Shown in pieces: positions 42,597-52,164 of a DNA stretch of 64,000 nt. The stretch is taken from assembly GCA_019637175.1 (NCBI GenBank), contig JAHBWD010000013.1:1-64000 (forward strand), given 5' to 3'. The position numbers and the translations under genes were made by a program. The notes beneath the pieces were generated by a model that made no database searches, was not told the DNA's origin, and worked only from the letters and a program-made list of their open reading frames with translations. Each line of letters opens with the position of its first letter. Position 1 is the first letter of the stretch. Source of the stretch: Labilithrix sp. (GTDB lineage: Bacteria > Myxococcota_A > Polyangia > Polyangiales > Polyangiaceae).

Positions 42597-43606
42597 TGCC
42601 GCTCTCGGTCGCCGTCGTCCAGGGCGGTCCGTCGTCGGAGGCCGAGGTGAGCCGCGCGTCGGCCAAGAGCGTCGCCGCCGCCCTCGCGAAGGCCGGGCAT
42701 CGCGTCGTGCGCCTCGAGCTCGACGCCTTCCTCGCCGAGTCGCTCCGCAGCGGCGGCTACGAGGTCGTCTTCCCCGTCTCGCACGGCGCCGTCGGCGAAG
42801 ACGGCTCGCTCCAGGGCCTGCTCGAGGTGCTCGAGCTGCCGTACGTGGGCTCCGACGTGCTCGCGAGCGCGCTCGCGATGAACAAGCGCATCGCGAAGCT
42901 GCTCTTCGTCGCGGCCGGGCTGCCCGTGGCGCCGTCGGTCGCCGCGGCCAAGGGGCCGGGACCGGGCGGAGAGAAGAGCGCGGCGGCGCTCGCCGAAGCG
43001 GCGCTGCGAAACCTCGGCGACCGCGTCGTCGTCAAGCCGTGCTCGAACGGATCGGCGATCGGCGTCGCTCGCTTCGATCGCGGCGCGAGCGCCGCCGACT
43101 TGTCGAAGGCGATCGAGGCGGCGTGGGAGGTCGACGACGTCGTGCTCGTCGAGCGCTTCGCGCGCGGTCGCGAGGTGACCTGCGGCGTGCTCGAGCGCGC
43201 CGGCGAGGCGATCCGCGCGCTCCCGCCGACCGAGATCCGCGCCCCGAACGATGCGTTCTACACCTATCAGGCGCGCTACGCGCCGGGCCGGAGCGAGCAC
43301 CTCTGCCCGGCGCCGCTGCCGGCGCCGATCCTCGAGCTCGTGCAGGAGGTCGCCGTCGCCGCGCATCGCACGCTCGGCTGCCGCGATCTCTCGCGCGTCG
43401 ACTTCGTCGTCGACGAGAGCGACGCCGAGCAGCCCGTGACGCTCCTCGAGGTCAACACGATGCCCGGCTTCACCGACACGAGCCTCTACCCCGAAGCGGC
43501 CGGCGTGGCGGGCATCCCCATGCCCGAGCTCTGCCGTGGATTCGTGGAAGCCGCGCGCGCGCGCGGGCCCCGCCGGCGAAACGATCCGCTCGCTTTGCCG
43601 AAATGA
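42596..43606 (+). CDS. ddl: D-alanine--D-alanine ligase
   Basis: This 336-residue ATP-grasp enzyme joins two D-Ala for peptidoglycan precursors. Motifs in order: VVQGGPSSEAEVSRASA near the N-terminus, FPVSHGAVGEDGSLQGLLEVLELPYVGSDVLASALAMNK, VVVKPCSNGSAIGVARF (ATP-grasp Lys), VLVERFARGREVTCGV, and the metal-binding end RDLSRVDFVVDE and LLEVNTMPGFTDTSLYPEAA. Length is normal for Ddl (about 300-370). It overlaps the deaminase stop by 1 base. A hairpin follows the stop immediately. Confidence 0.94.
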   Translation: MPLSVAVVQGGPSSEAEVSRASAKSVAAALAKAGHRVVRLELDAFLAESLRSGGYEVVFPVSHGAVGEDGSLQGLLEVLELPYVGSDVLASALAMNKRIAKLLFVAAGLPVAPSVAAAKGPGPGGEKSAAALAEAALRNLGDRVVVKPCSNGSAIGVARFDRGASAADLSKAIEAAWEVDDVVLVERFARGREVTCGVLERAGEAIRALPPTEIRAPNDAFYTYQARYAPGRSEHLCPAPLPAPILELVQEVAVAAHRTLGCRDLSRVDFVVDESDAEQPVTLLEVNTMPGFTDTSLYPEAAGVAGIPMPELCRGFVEAARARGPRRRNDPLALPK

Positions 43607-43622
43607 GCGGCCTTTCGGCCGC
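43607..43622 (+). terminator. Hairpin immediately after ddl
   Basis: GCGGCC-TTTC-GGCCGC begins directly after the stop codon. No T-run follows, so it may be a weak terminator or an RNA-end stabiliser. Confidence 0.4.
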
Positions 43623-43724
43623 GCCGCCCAAGCTCTCGCACCTTTTGCGACTCTGACCGCTATGGACAGCGGGCGTTGCCGAGCGCAAGCTGACCTAAGG
43701 TGCCGTTCTTCTTGCCGAGTGCTC

Positions 43725-44849
43725 ATGGCGCGTGACTCGCTTTACGGAGAGCAGATCATCTGGACCGGCGGGCCCAAGGCGCTGACGGTCCCGACGCTCT
43801 TCAAAGTGGTGGCGGTCGTGAGCGCGACGGCGAGCGTCGTCGCCCTCGCGTTCTCGATCGTGGTGGCGACGGGGCTCCGCCAGCCCGTGGGCAGCCTCCT
43901 CCTCTTCTCGGCGTGGTGCGCGGGCGTCGCCGCCGGCGCGTGGCGGCTCCCGGTCTGGTTCCGCGCGTCGGCGCGCTACGTCGTCACCGAGAAGCACGTC
44001 ATCTGGCAGCGCGGGCGCCTCCGTCGATCGATCGAGCGCGACGCGATCAGCTACGCCGTCATCCGCTGGAACAAGAGCGTGCCCGGCGTCGGCGATCTCG
44101 TGCTCGAGCGCGCGGTGCCCACCGGCGCGCTCCGCCGCACGCTCAGCATCACGTTCGCCGACGTGGAGACGCCCGATCGCCTCTGGGCGATCGTCCGCGG
44201 CCTCACGCCGAGCGCGCCGCTCGGCGACGGCAGCCGCCCGCTCGCCCAGCGCCTCGACGACGGCGAGCGCGTGCTCTGGACGGCGTCGCCGCGCGCCTCT
44301 CGGTGGACGACGCGCCGCGTGGCGACGGCGATCGGCGCGAGCGCGCTCGCCGCCGCCGCCGCCAACATGCTCTCGCGATCGGTGCCGCCCGTCATGCGCG
44401 TGCTTCGCCAGCACGTGCTGCCTCCGGTCACCTCGGGGCTGCTCGTCGCGGGCGTCGCGCTCGCCGTCCTGCTCCTCGTCAGCGTCGCGGCGTGGATCGG
44501 CTACGCGGCGCTCGTGCGGCCGGTTCGGCTCGCGCGCGCGACGCGCTACTTCGTGACCGATCGCCGCGTGCTCATCCGCCGCGGCACCGAAGAGCTGCAC
44601 CTCGACCGACAGCGCATCGCGTACGTGATCACCGCGCCCGGCCCCGGTCGCGCTTCGGGCACGCGCCGCGACATGTTCCTCGTGCTCGACGGACCTCAGG
44701 CGCGCGCGTTCTCGCCGAGCGGCGCCTTCGGCGGCGGCGACGAAGAGCGCCTCGTGCCGATGTTCGCCGCGATCGAGGACGCCGACACCGCGTCCGAGCT
44801 CCTCCACGTGAGCCGGATCTCGATCACCGAAGCGCGACAGGCGGCCTGA
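43725..44849 (+). CDS. Membrane protein with two bacterial PH-like domains
   Basis: The 374-residue protein has pairs of transmembrane helices near residues 28-75 and 200-265. Each pair is followed by a YdbS/bPH2-like module: RYVVTEKHVIWQRGRLRRSIERDAISYAVI and RYFVTDRRVLIRRGTEELHLDRQRIAYVI. The repeated layout suggests an internal duplication. YdbS-type proteins are poorly understood, with an envelope or stress role. The ATG at 43725 is the first one that gives a sensible N-terminus (MARDSLYGEQIIWTG). Confidence 0.8.
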   Translation: MARDSLYGEQIIWTGGPKALTVPTLFKVVAVVSATASVVALAFSIVVATGLRQPVGSLLLFSAWCAGVAAGAWRLPVWFRASARYVVTEKHVIWQRGRLRRSIERDAISYAVIRWNKSVPGVGDLVLERAVPTGALRRTLSITFADVETPDRLWAIVRGLTPSAPLGDGSRPLAQRLDDGERVLWTASPRASRWTTRRVATAIGASALAAAAANMLSRSVPPVMRVLRQHVLPPVTSGLLVAGVALAVLLLVSVAAWIGYAALVRPVRLARATRYFVTDRRVLIRRGTEELHLDRQRIAYVITAPGPGRASGTRRDMFLVLDGPQARAFSPSGAFGGGDEERLVPMFAAIEDADTASELLHVSRISITEARQAA

Positions 44850-44988
44850 GCTCGCCACCGAGCGCTTCCGTTCGCTTTACGCATCTTTACGGCGATTCGA
44901 AGCGGCGGTGAAACCATCCGCCCGCGCGCTCCGTCCAAGGTGCGTGGCCGCGTCTCTCCAGTGCTCCGACTATGGTAAGAACCCGTTC

Positions 44989-46650
44989 GTGGCGGTCGAG
45001 GTCGGCCAGGTCATCAGCTCCAAGTACAAGCTCCTTCGCCTGCTCGGCGACGGCGGCATGGGGTCGGTCTACGAAGCGGAGCACCTGCGCCTCGGCACGC
45101 ACGTCGCCATCAAAGTGCTGCACCCCGATCTCGCGCGGCGCTCGGGGCTCGTCGAGCGATTCCTCCAGGAGGCGCGCGTCTCGGCGCAGATCCGGAGCCC
45201 TCACGTCGTCCACGTGACCGACGTCGAGAGCACGCCCGACGGCATCGCGTATCTCGTCATGGAGCTTCTCCAGGGCGAGCCGCTCTCGAACGTCGAGCGG
45301 CGCGAGGGCACGCTGAGCGTGCTCATGGCCTGCGACTATACGCGGCAGATCCTCGAGGCCCTCGAGGCGGCGCACGCGCTCGGCGTCATCCACCGCGATC
45401 TCAAGCCCGACAACGTGTTCGTCACGTTCCAGGGCGGCAAGCCCGTGCTCAAGCTGATCGACTTCGGCATCGCCAAGTTGAAGCAGAGCGCCGATCAGCC
45501 GACGAAGAACCTCACCGTCGCGGGCATGCTGATGGGCACGCCCGAGTACATGGCGCCGGAGCAGGCGTACGCGGCCGACAAGGTCGACGTGCGCGCCGAT
45601 CTCTACGCCGTCGGCGTCATGATGTACGAGATGCTCTCGGGCAAGACGCCCGCGAGCGGCGACGATCCGCGGGTCGTCGTCCTCAAGGTCGAGCGCGGTG
45701 AGGTGATCCCGCTCGTGCACGTCGCGCCGAACGTGCCGCCGGAGGTCGCGGGCCTCGTGCATCGCGCGATGGCGCCGCGTCCGGAGATGCGCTTCGCATC
45801 GGCGACCGACATGCGTCTCGCGCTCGAGGCGGTGATGAACGGCAAGCGCTCGAACACCGCCAAGATCGTGCAGGCGGGCGCGGTCGCGGCCGCGCCGATC
45901 CAGGCCTCGCACGCGCCGGCGCCGCCGCAGTATTCGCACTCCCCGGCGCCGCCGCAGCTCTCGCACGCGCCGGCGCCGCCCGCCGAGATCGGCACCGGCA
46001 CCGTGATGGGCGCGCCCGCCGAAGGCGCGCTCCTCGAGAGCGCTCCGCAGCGGCCGGGCACCGGCACGGCGAAGGTCGCGCCGCTCGACACGCGCGCGCT
46101 GCGCTCCCCCGAGCCGGCTCCGGCGCCGGCGGCGCCCACGCCGTACGGTCCGAGCAAGTACGAGTCGTCGCGCCCGCCGTCGCGGAGCGGCGGCGGCAGC
46201 GGCCTCATCGTGGCGCTCGCGATCGTCGCGCTGCTCCTCGGCGCCGGCGCCGTGGTCGCGTACGTCCTCGGCACCACGCCGGCCAAGCCTCCGCCGCCCG
46301 AAGATCCCTTCGCCGGCATGACGACGACGACGACCACGGTCACGCCGCCGGTGACGCAGACGATCACGCCGACGGTGACCACCGCGGCGCCGCTGACGCC
46401 TCCGCCACCGAATCCGAATCCGACCACGACGGCGAAGCCGCCCGCGAGCACCGCGCCGAAGCCGTCGGGCAGCCCCGCGCCGTCGACGACGACGGCTCCG
46501 CCGCCGGTGTTCCCCCCGTTCCCTTCGGCGCTCCCGAGCGGTTTCCCCAGCGCGTTCCCACTGCCGAGCTCATTGCCACCGTTCCCCAGCGCGTTTCCGC
46601 TGCCGAGCGGCTTCCCGCCGTTCCCGCCGCCTCCTCCGCCGCCGAACTGA
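44989..46650 (+). CDS. Membrane Ser/Thr protein kinase (Hanks type) with Pro-rich tails
   Basis: The kinase domain (~7-275 from the GTG at 44989) has LGDGGMGSVYEAEH, VAIKVLHPDL, VIHRDLKPDNVF, LIDFGIAKL and MAPEQAY. A disordered linker has three SHAPAPPQ-like octads. A helix (GLIVALAIVALLLGAGAVVAYVLG, ~404-427) crosses the membrane, followed by a Thr/Pro-rich outer region and repeated FPSAFPLPS units, ending in poly-Pro (553 residues in all). The catalytic loop reads HRDLKPDN, unlike the HRDVSPHN of the other kinase. A GTG at 44908 would add 27 residues; TATGGT lies 12 bases before 44989. Substrates cannot be told from context. Confidence 0.9.
   Translation: MAVEVGQVISSKYKLLRLLGDGGMGSVYEAEHLRLGTHVAIKVLHPDLARRSGLVERFLQEARVSAQIRSPHVVHVTDVESTPDGIAYLVMELLQGEPLSNVERREGTLSVLMACDYTRQILEALEAAHALGVIHRDLKPDNVFVTFQGGKPVLKLIDFGIAKLKQSADQPTKNLTVAGMLMGTPEYMAPEQAYAADKVDVRADLYAVGVMMYEMLSGKTPASGDDPRVVVLKVERGEVIPLVHVAPNVPPEVAGLVHRAMAPRPEMRFASATDMRLALEAVMNGKRSNTAKIVQAGAVAAAPIQASHAPAPPQYSHSPAPPQLSHAPAPPAEIGTGTVMGAPAEGALLESAPQRPGTGTAKVAPLDTRALRSPEPAPAPAAPTPYGPSKYESSRPPSRSGGGSGLIVALAIVALLLGAGAVVAYVLGTTPAKPPPPEDPFAGMTTTTTTVTPPVTQTITPTVTTAAPLTPPPPNPNPTTTAKPPASTAPKPSGSPAPSTTTAPPPVFPPFPSALPSGFPSAFPLPSSLPPFPSAFPLPSGFPPFPPPPPPPN
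45909..45982 (+). repeat. Octad repeats in the kinase linker
   Basis: In-frame units coding SHAPAPPQ, SHSPAPPQ and SHAPAPP lie between the kinase domain and the membrane helix. The DNA copies are near-identical, suggesting recent slippage or duplication. Confidence 0.7.
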
Positions 46651-46686
46651 CCGCGTCCGAGGCCTGCTACAGTCGCCTTTGGCCTG

Positions 46687-49587
46687 ATGACGCCGCCGCT
46701 TTTGCCCGAGCCCCTGCGAGCGTTGCGCGACGCTTGGCTCGCCGCCGTTCGGGCGCCGCGCCGTCGCGCGATGATCGCGGCCGCGTGCCTCGCGATCACG
46801 GTCGCCATGCTCGTCGCGCGCGTGGGGACGACGCGCGGGCGGCTCGGTGCGGCGGCCATCCTCGCCGCGTGCGCCGCGGTCGGGATCGCGCTTCGCTTCT
46901 TCGAGCGGCGCGTGTTCCAGGATCCCGCGCGCACGATCGAGCGCGTCGCCGGCCGCGTCGAGCCCGAGCTCGCGGCGCGCGCCATCCGCGCCCTCTCGCT
47001 CTTGCGCCCCGAGGCGGCGCGCGGCGCGTCCGAAGAGCTCGCGCGCCTGCACCTCGAGAAGACGCTGGCAGCGCTGCCGCGCGAAGGCGTCACCCGCGGC
47101 GCGACGCGCCTCGGCTTCTTCCTCGGCGCGCTCGCGCTCGGCTTCGCCGCGACGAACATCGCGGCGTGCGCGTCGAACCCGTGGGGCGTCGTCGAGGGGT
47201 TCGACATCCTCATCGCCCGCGGCGGCGTCGCGCCGCTCGGCATGGCGTGGCTCAGCGAGCCGCAGATCCGCGCGCGGCCGCCCGACTACCTGCATCAAGA
47301 CGAGCGACGCGTGCATCCTTACGAAGACGTCGAGCTCCCGCGGGGCACGCTGCTCACCGTCCGAGGCACGCCGGTCCACTCCGGGCGGCGCCTGCTCCTC
47401 ACCGACGGCACGGCCGAGGTCCCCTTCGTCGACGACGGCACCGGGCAGGTCGTCGCGCGCTGGCCGCTCGCCGAGTCGGTGAAGCTCCGCGTGGTCGCGC
47501 GCTTCGGGCAGACGGTCATCCCCGAGTCGCAGGAGACCGCCATCGAGTCGATCCCGGATCGCGCGCCCACCGTCGTGCTCGAGGGCGCGCCGAAGCGCAT
47601 CGTGCTGGCGGGGGAAGAAGACGCCTCCGAGATCCCGATCCACTACGAGGCCACCGACGATCACGGTCTCCGCGAGGTGCACCTCGTCATGCGCGCCGCC
47701 GCGCGCGAAGAGCGACGCGTGCTCGCGCGCCTCGACGGCGAGACGAAGTCGGATCGCGGCGGCTACAACCTGCGCGCGAGCGATCCGTTCATCAAGAAGA
47801 GCCACGCCCCGATCGAGATCCGCGTGGAGGCGAAAGACAACGACCCCATCACCGGCCCGAAGTGGGGCGCGAGCGAGGCGATCACGATCGTGCCGCCCGA
47901 CGTGGGCGAGCCCGAGGCGCGGCGGCTCGCGGCGTTCCTCCGTCTCCGCGACGCGCTCGTCGACGCGCTCGCGTGGCGCCTCGGGCACGCCGTGCCGACC
48001 GATCCCAAGGAGCGTCGCGAGTTCCTCGACAAGGAAGCGCGCCTCGACGACGACGGAAACGAGCTGCTCGACACGACGCTCGCGACGTCGTACGCCGGCG
48101 TGCGCGTCTCCGGCCGCCTCGCCGCGATGCTCCGCGGCCGCATGCGGAAGGTGAAGGAGGCCGTCGCGAACCAGGCGCGGTCGCCGAGCACCGCCGCGCA
48201 CGCCGCGGTGGTCAAGGCCACCGAGCGCATCGTGCTCGTGGTCGACGCGATGATCCAAGGTCAGGGCCTCAAGGACACGCGCGACGTCGCCAAGGAGCTG
48301 GCCGACGTCGCCGACGATCTCGCCGTCGGTGGAACGCTCGCCCAGAAGCCGCAGGAGAAGAAGCGAGGCGAGCAGCGCATGGACGCGGCGGTGATGGTCC
48401 TCGAAGGCGGCGGGCGCTCGATGCGGCGCCTCGGTTCGCTCGGGAGGGATCTCGGCGAGATCGTCGAGATGGATCTGCTCCGCGTCGCGCGCGCGCGCGG
48501 CAACGGCGATCTCTCCCACACCGTGCTCGCGGCGCACGATCTGGCGGCGCGCCTCCGCCAGCCCGATCCGTCGTTCGGCGCGCGCGGCGGGCGCCCGTCG
48601 CACGCGGGCGGCGAGTCGGGCGGAGGGCGCGGCGCGTCGGGCGCGGATCAAGACGGCGAGGGGAGCGACGTCGATCAAGCGTTCAACGAGGCGGCGCAGG
48701 ATCTCGAGCGCCTCGCCGCCGAGCACGCCGGGCACGTCGGCAAGGTCGAGCAGGCGCTCGCGGGCGGCTCGAGCGACGAAGACTTGAAGGCGCTCTCCGA
48801 AGAGGCGAAGAAGCACGCGCAGAAGGTGCGTGACGCCGCGCGGCCGCTCCCGACGGTCGGCGGCGGGAGCGACTCGTGGACGAGCAAGGGCGCGGCGGCC
48901 CGCGAGCACGCCGAGCAGATGGCGCGCGCGCTCGAGCAGGGCAACGCGGCCGACGCCGTGCAGAGCGGGCGCAACGCGACCGCCGCGCTCGAGGAGGCCA
49001 AGCGCGCCGCCGCGCGAGAGCGGTGGGGGAGGTTCGGCACCGAGAGCGGCGCGTCGGAGAAGACGATCGACGAGGCCAAGAAGAACCTCGAGGCCGAGCT
49101 CAAGTGGGCGGAGGAGAAGCTCGACGAGCTCCGCAAGAAGGCCGCCCAGCGCGCGGGCCCGGAGCTGCGCGAGCACGGCGACACCGAAGGCAAGCTCGCC
49201 GAGCGCGCGCGCGAGATCGGCAAGAAGGGGCGCGATCAGGAGATGCCGCAGTCGGCCCTCGAGGCGCTCCGCGGCGCCGAGGAGGCCGCGCGCGAGGCCG
49301 CGAACGCGCTCAAGCAAGGCGACGCCGAACGAGGCCTCCAGCGCCAGCGCGAGGCGCAACAGAAGCTCGAACAGGCGCGCGAGGCGCTCGGCGAAGGCGA
49401 GGGCGAAGGCGAGCGCGGCGACGACGGCGATCGCGCGCTCAGCCAAGATCACACCGAGATCCCGAAGGCCGACGCGCACAAAGGACCCGAAGAGTTCCGC
49501 AAGCGCGTCATCAAGGGCCTCGGCCAGCCGAGCGGCGGGCGGCTCAAAGACGCCGTCAAGCGCTACGCGGAGGGCCTGCTCCGATGA
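46687..49587 (+). CDS. DUF4175-type membrane protein with coiled-coil tail
   Basis: The 966-residue protein has two N-terminal membrane helices (~28-47, ~53-71) and a third near 141-162. A periplasmic-like beta region (~190-390) contains LTVRGTPVHSGRRLLLTDGTAEVPF and IPIHYEATDDHGLREVHLVMR, typical of DUF4175. A long Ala/Glu/Lys-rich helical region (~640-930) of coiled-coil character includes AEEKLDELRKKAAQ. DUF4175 proteins occur in alphaproteobacteria and Myxococcota and are uncharacterised. It overlaps the next gene by 4 bases. An envelope-scaffold role is inferred. Confidence 0.82.
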   Translation: MTPPLLPEPLRALRDAWLAAVRAPRRRAMIAAACLAITVAMLVARVGTTRGRLGAAAILAACAAVGIALRFFERRVFQDPARTIERVAGRVEPELAARAIRALSLLRPEAARGASEELARLHLEKTLAALPREGVTRGATRLGFFLGALALGFAATNIAACASNPWGVVEGFDILIARGGVAPLGMAWLSEPQIRARPPDYLHQDERRVHPYEDVELPRGTLLTVRGTPVHSGRRLLLTDGTAEVPFVDDGTGQVVARWPLAESVKLRVVARFGQTVIPESQETAIESIPDRAPTVVLEGAPKRIVLAGEEDASEIPIHYEATDDHGLREVHLVMRAAAREERRVLARLDGETKSDRGGYNLRASDPFIKKSHAPIEIRVEAKDNDPITGPKWGASEAITIVPPDVGEPEARRLAAFLRLRDALVDALAWRLGHAVPTDPKERREFLDKEARLDDDGNELLDTTLATSYAGVRVSGRLAAMLRGRMRKVKEAVANQARSPSTAAHAAVVKATERIVLVVDAMIQGQGLKDTRDVAKELADVADDLAVGGTLAQKPQEKKRGEQRMDAAVMVLEGGGRSMRRLGSLGRDLGEIVEMDLLRVARARGNGDLSHTVLAAHDLAARLRQPDPSFGARGGRPSHAGGESGGGRGASGADQDGEGSDVDQAFNEAAQDLERLAAEHAGHVGKVEQALAGGSSDEDLKALSEEAKKHAQKVRDAARPLPTVGGGSDSWTSKGAAAREHAEQMARALEQGNAADAVQSGRNATAALEEAKRAAARERWGRFGTESGASEKTIDEAKKNLEAELKWAEEKLDELRKKAAQRAGPELREHGDTEGKLAERAREIGKKGRDQEMPQSALEALRGAEEAAREAANALKQGDAERGLQRQREAQQKLEQAREALGEGEGEGERGDDGDRALSQDHTEIPKADAHKGPEEFRKRVIKGLGQPSGGRLKDAVKRYAEGLLR

Positions 49588-51161
49588 AGCGGCGCTTCCT
49601 CTCCGCGCTCGTGATGGGCGGCGCGTCGCTCCTCGCGCTGCTCGGTCCGTCGCGCGTCCGCGCCGATCTCGATGACCCTCGCGGCTACGCGTCTCGCGCC
49701 GTGACGCACACGCTCGCGATGGACTACGACAAGGCTCGCGCCGAGCTCGCGAAGGCCGATCCCGGGAGCCCCGCGGTCATCCTCGCGAAGGCGCGCCTCG
49801 CGCTCTACGAAGAAGACTGCGATCTCGCGGCGGCGCTCCTCTCGCGCGGCGATCGCGATCCCGCGGGCCAGACGGACGAGGGCCGCGTCGTCGGCGACGT
49901 CGCGCGCGGCTGCGCGCGCGTGACCGCCGCGACGCTCGTGGAGAAGGACGAAGCGAACGGGATCGTCATCCGCTACCACGACGACGCCGACAAGGCGCTG
50001 ACCCCGCTCCTCGTCGACACGGTCGTCAAGGCGCGCGCTTCGCTCGCGCGCGATCTCGGCGTCGAGTGGAAGAGGCCGACGCGCATCACCGTCGTCCGCG
50101 ATCTGCTCTCGCTGAGCGCCATGACCGGGCTGCCGTACAAGGCGGCGCAGACGACGGGGACGGTCGCGGTCGCGAAGTGGGGGCGGGTCACGATGCTCTC
50201 GCCGCGCGCGAGCCACAACGGCTACGCGTTCCGCGACACGCTCACCCACGAGCTCACGCACCTCGCGATCTCGATGCAGACGCTCGATCGCGCGCCGCTC
50301 TGGCTGCATGAAGGCGTCGCGCGGAGGCAAGAGGTGCGCTGGCGCGAGCCCGGCGTCTTCGACGATCGACCGAGCCCGGAGAGCATCGTCCTCCGCGGGA
50401 TGGAGCTGAAGCTCGATCTCCCGCTCGACAAGCTCGGGCCGTCGATCGCGATGCTCCCGAGCGCCGACGCCGCGATGGTCGCGTTCGCCGAGGTCACGAG
50501 CTTCGTGCGCTTCTATGTCGAGACCGCGGGGCCGGAGGCGCTGCCGAAGCTCCTCGTGGCCCTCAAGACGGCGAAGAACGCCGACGAGGCCCTCAAGCAA
50601 GTCAGCGGCGAGACGCTCGCGCAGTGGGACGTGAAATGGCGCGCGCACCTCGCGCGTCGCCCCAAGGAGCCGCTGTCGGCGATGTTCGGCCTCGGCGCGA
50701 CGCCGCCGGGGCTCGGCGACTCGCGCGAGCGGGCCCGTCTCGCCGAGCTCCTGCTCGGCCGCGAGCACCCCGCCGAGGCGCTCCTCGAGCTCGAGAAGAT
50801 CCCCGCCGAGATGCTCGCCGATCCCAGCCTCAGGCGGCTGCGCGCGCGCGCCCTCGAGGCCGACGGCAACGTGAAGGCCGCGGAAGCCCTGCTCGAGGAT
50901 CCCAAGCAGTGGATCACGAGCTTCGGGCCGTGCTGGGCGGTCCGCGGCCGATTGGCGCGAGCCCGGGGCGATCAGGCGACGGCCGACGCGTCCTTCGCCG
51001 AGGCCGTCGCCCACGATCCATTCGGCGTCGAATCGGCGTGCGAGTCGCTCCCTCGCGGCGATTCCGCGCCGCCCGGGCAACCCCCGCCCACCCCCGCAGA
51101 AGGTACGCCCTTGTGCGAGGCGGCCCGAAAAAAGGGCGACCCGGACCTCGGCAAAGACTGA
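49584..51161 (+). CDS. Exported gluzincin-type peptidase-like protein with TPR-like tail
   Basis: The 525-residue protein has a signal peptide (LVMGGASLLALLGPSRVRA), then a Sel1/TPR-like helical start. A metallopeptidase MA-like domain has zinc ligands HELTH (222-226) and the third ligand Glu243 in LWLHEGVA. The C-terminal half (~370-490) has TPR-like helices (PAEALLELEKIPAEML, KAAEALLEDP). The HExxH-17-E spacing fits the gluzincin peptidase MA family. Its start overlaps the DUF4175 stop (ATGA), so they act together, perhaps with the membrane protein as the anchor. Substrate unknown. Confidence 0.82.
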   Translation: MKRRFLSALVMGGASLLALLGPSRVRADLDDPRGYASRAVTHTLAMDYDKARAELAKADPGSPAVILAKARLALYEEDCDLAAALLSRGDRDPAGQTDEGRVVGDVARGCARVTAATLVEKDEANGIVIRYHDDADKALTPLLVDTVVKARASLARDLGVEWKRPTRITVVRDLLSLSAMTGLPYKAAQTTGTVAVAKWGRVTMLSPRASHNGYAFRDTLTHELTHLAISMQTLDRAPLWLHEGVARRQEVRWREPGVFDDRPSPESIVLRGMELKLDLPLDKLGPSIAMLPSADAAMVAFAEVTSFVRFYVETAGPEALPKLLVALKTAKNADEALKQVSGETLAQWDVKWRAHLARRPKEPLSAMFGLGATPPGLGDSRERARLAELLLGREHPAEALLELEKIPAEMLADPSLRRLRARALEADGNVKAAEALLEDPKQWITSFGPCWAVRGRLARARGDQATADASFAEAVAHDPFGVESACESLPRGDSAPPGQPPPTPAEGTPLCEAARKKGDPDLGKD

Positions 51162-51184
51162 AAACGGCCGTGGAACGGCTCGCG

Positions 51185-51214
51185 TTGACCAGAGCGCCGC
51201 GACCCCGGCATAAT
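51185..51214 (+). promoter_or_regulatory. Candidate sigma-70-type promoter of psd
   Basis: TTGACC (51185-51190) and CATAAT (51209-51214) are separated by 18 bases. This is the best consensus match in the window. It lies about 80 bases upstream of the psd ATG (51295), leaving a normal leader. Confidence 0.5.
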
Positions 51215-51294
51215 CCGTAACGGCAGAATCTGTCGAGAGAAAGCGGTTGGCAGACCCGCGCCTCACGCGTGGGTGGGCCCATGCCACGAGCTCA

Positions 51295-52164
51295 ATGAAC
51301 GCGATCACGTACGCCACCGCCCAGATCCTCCGAGTGTTGCCGCGGACGAGGATCACGCGTGCGATGGGCCGCCTCGCCGATTACGAGTGGCCGGATCCCG
51401 TCGGCAAGGCGGTGGTGAACCTCTACTGCCGCGCCTATCGCGTGGAGCTCGACGAGTGCCGCAAGGCCTCCGGCTTCGCGAGCTTCGACGAGTTCTTCAC
51501 CCGCGAGCTGCGCGAAGGCGCGCGGCCGATGCCGGAAGACGAGCGCATCGCCGTCAGCCCTGCCGACGGGCGCATCGACTCGATCGGGCCCATCGACGGC
51601 CGGGCTTTCTCCGTGAAGGGCCGGCCTTATCGCGTGGACGAGCTCGTCGGCGACGAGGCCGAAGCGCACCGCTACGACGGCGGGAGCGGATGCGTCGTCT
51701 ACCTCTCGCCGCGCGACTACCACCGCGTGCACGCGCCGGTCGAGGGCGAGATCACGTCGGTGCGCTCGATGCCGGGCGACTACTACCCGGTCAACGCCAT
51801 CGGCGTGCGCCATGTCCACAACCTCTTCGTCCGCAACCGCCGCGTCTCGATCGCGATCGACACGCCGCCTTCGTCCGGGTTCGGCCGCGTCACGGTCGTG
51901 CTCGTCGCGGCGATGGTCGTCGGCCGCATCACCGTCAGCGGCATCGCGGAGCGTGACGTGCCCTTCGGCCATCGTCCGTTCGATCCGCCGCTCCGCGTCG
52001 CGCGCGGCGACGAGATCGGCATCTTCCACTTGGGCTCGACGGCGGTCGTCTTCTTCGAGCCGCGGGCCAAGGTGAAGTGGCTGGTGAACGAAGGGCCGAC
52101 CCGCTTCGGTCAGCCCATGGTGATGCGAGGCGACGGCGCTGCGACCAACGGGGTCAAGGGATGA
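51295..52164 (+). CDS. psd: Phosphatidylserine decarboxylase
   Basis: The 289-residue enzyme makes phosphatidylethanolamine from phosphatidylserine at the inner membrane. Family marks: DEFFTRELREGARP, the SPADG motif, VYLSPRDYHRVHAPVEGEI with the catalytic His, and HNLFVRNRR. The self-cleavage site LGST has Ser248 as the future pyruvoyl residue, leaving an alpha chain of about 42 residues. The ATG at 51295 gives an N-terminus like other Psd proteins. A TTG at 51247 is less likely. It overlaps the methyltransferase gene by 4 bases. Confidence 0.94.
   Translation: MNAITYATAQILRVLPRTRITRAMGRLADYEWPDPVGKAVVNLYCRAYRVELDECRKASGFASFDEFFTRELREGARPMPEDERIAVSPADGRIDSIGPIDGRAFSVKGRPYRVDELVGDEAEAHRYDGGSGCVVYLSPRDYHRVHAPVEGEITSVRSMPGDYYPVNAIGVRHVHNLFVRNRRVSIAIDTPPSSGFGRVTVVLVAAMVVGRITVSGIAERDVPFGHRPFDPPLRVARGDEIGIFHLGSTAVVFFEPRAKVKWLVNEGPTRFGQPMVMRGDGAATNGVKG

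Noticed and set aside
42596..43606. Ddl variant conferring vancomycin resistance (D-Ala-D-Lac ligase)
   Set aside because: The motifs look like ordinary Ddl and no vanH/vanX neighbours exist.
46570..49479. A 969-codon minus-strand frame across the DUF4175 gene
   Set aside because: Same reason: antisense to a supported gene, extreme Arg/Leu/Ala bias and no domain.
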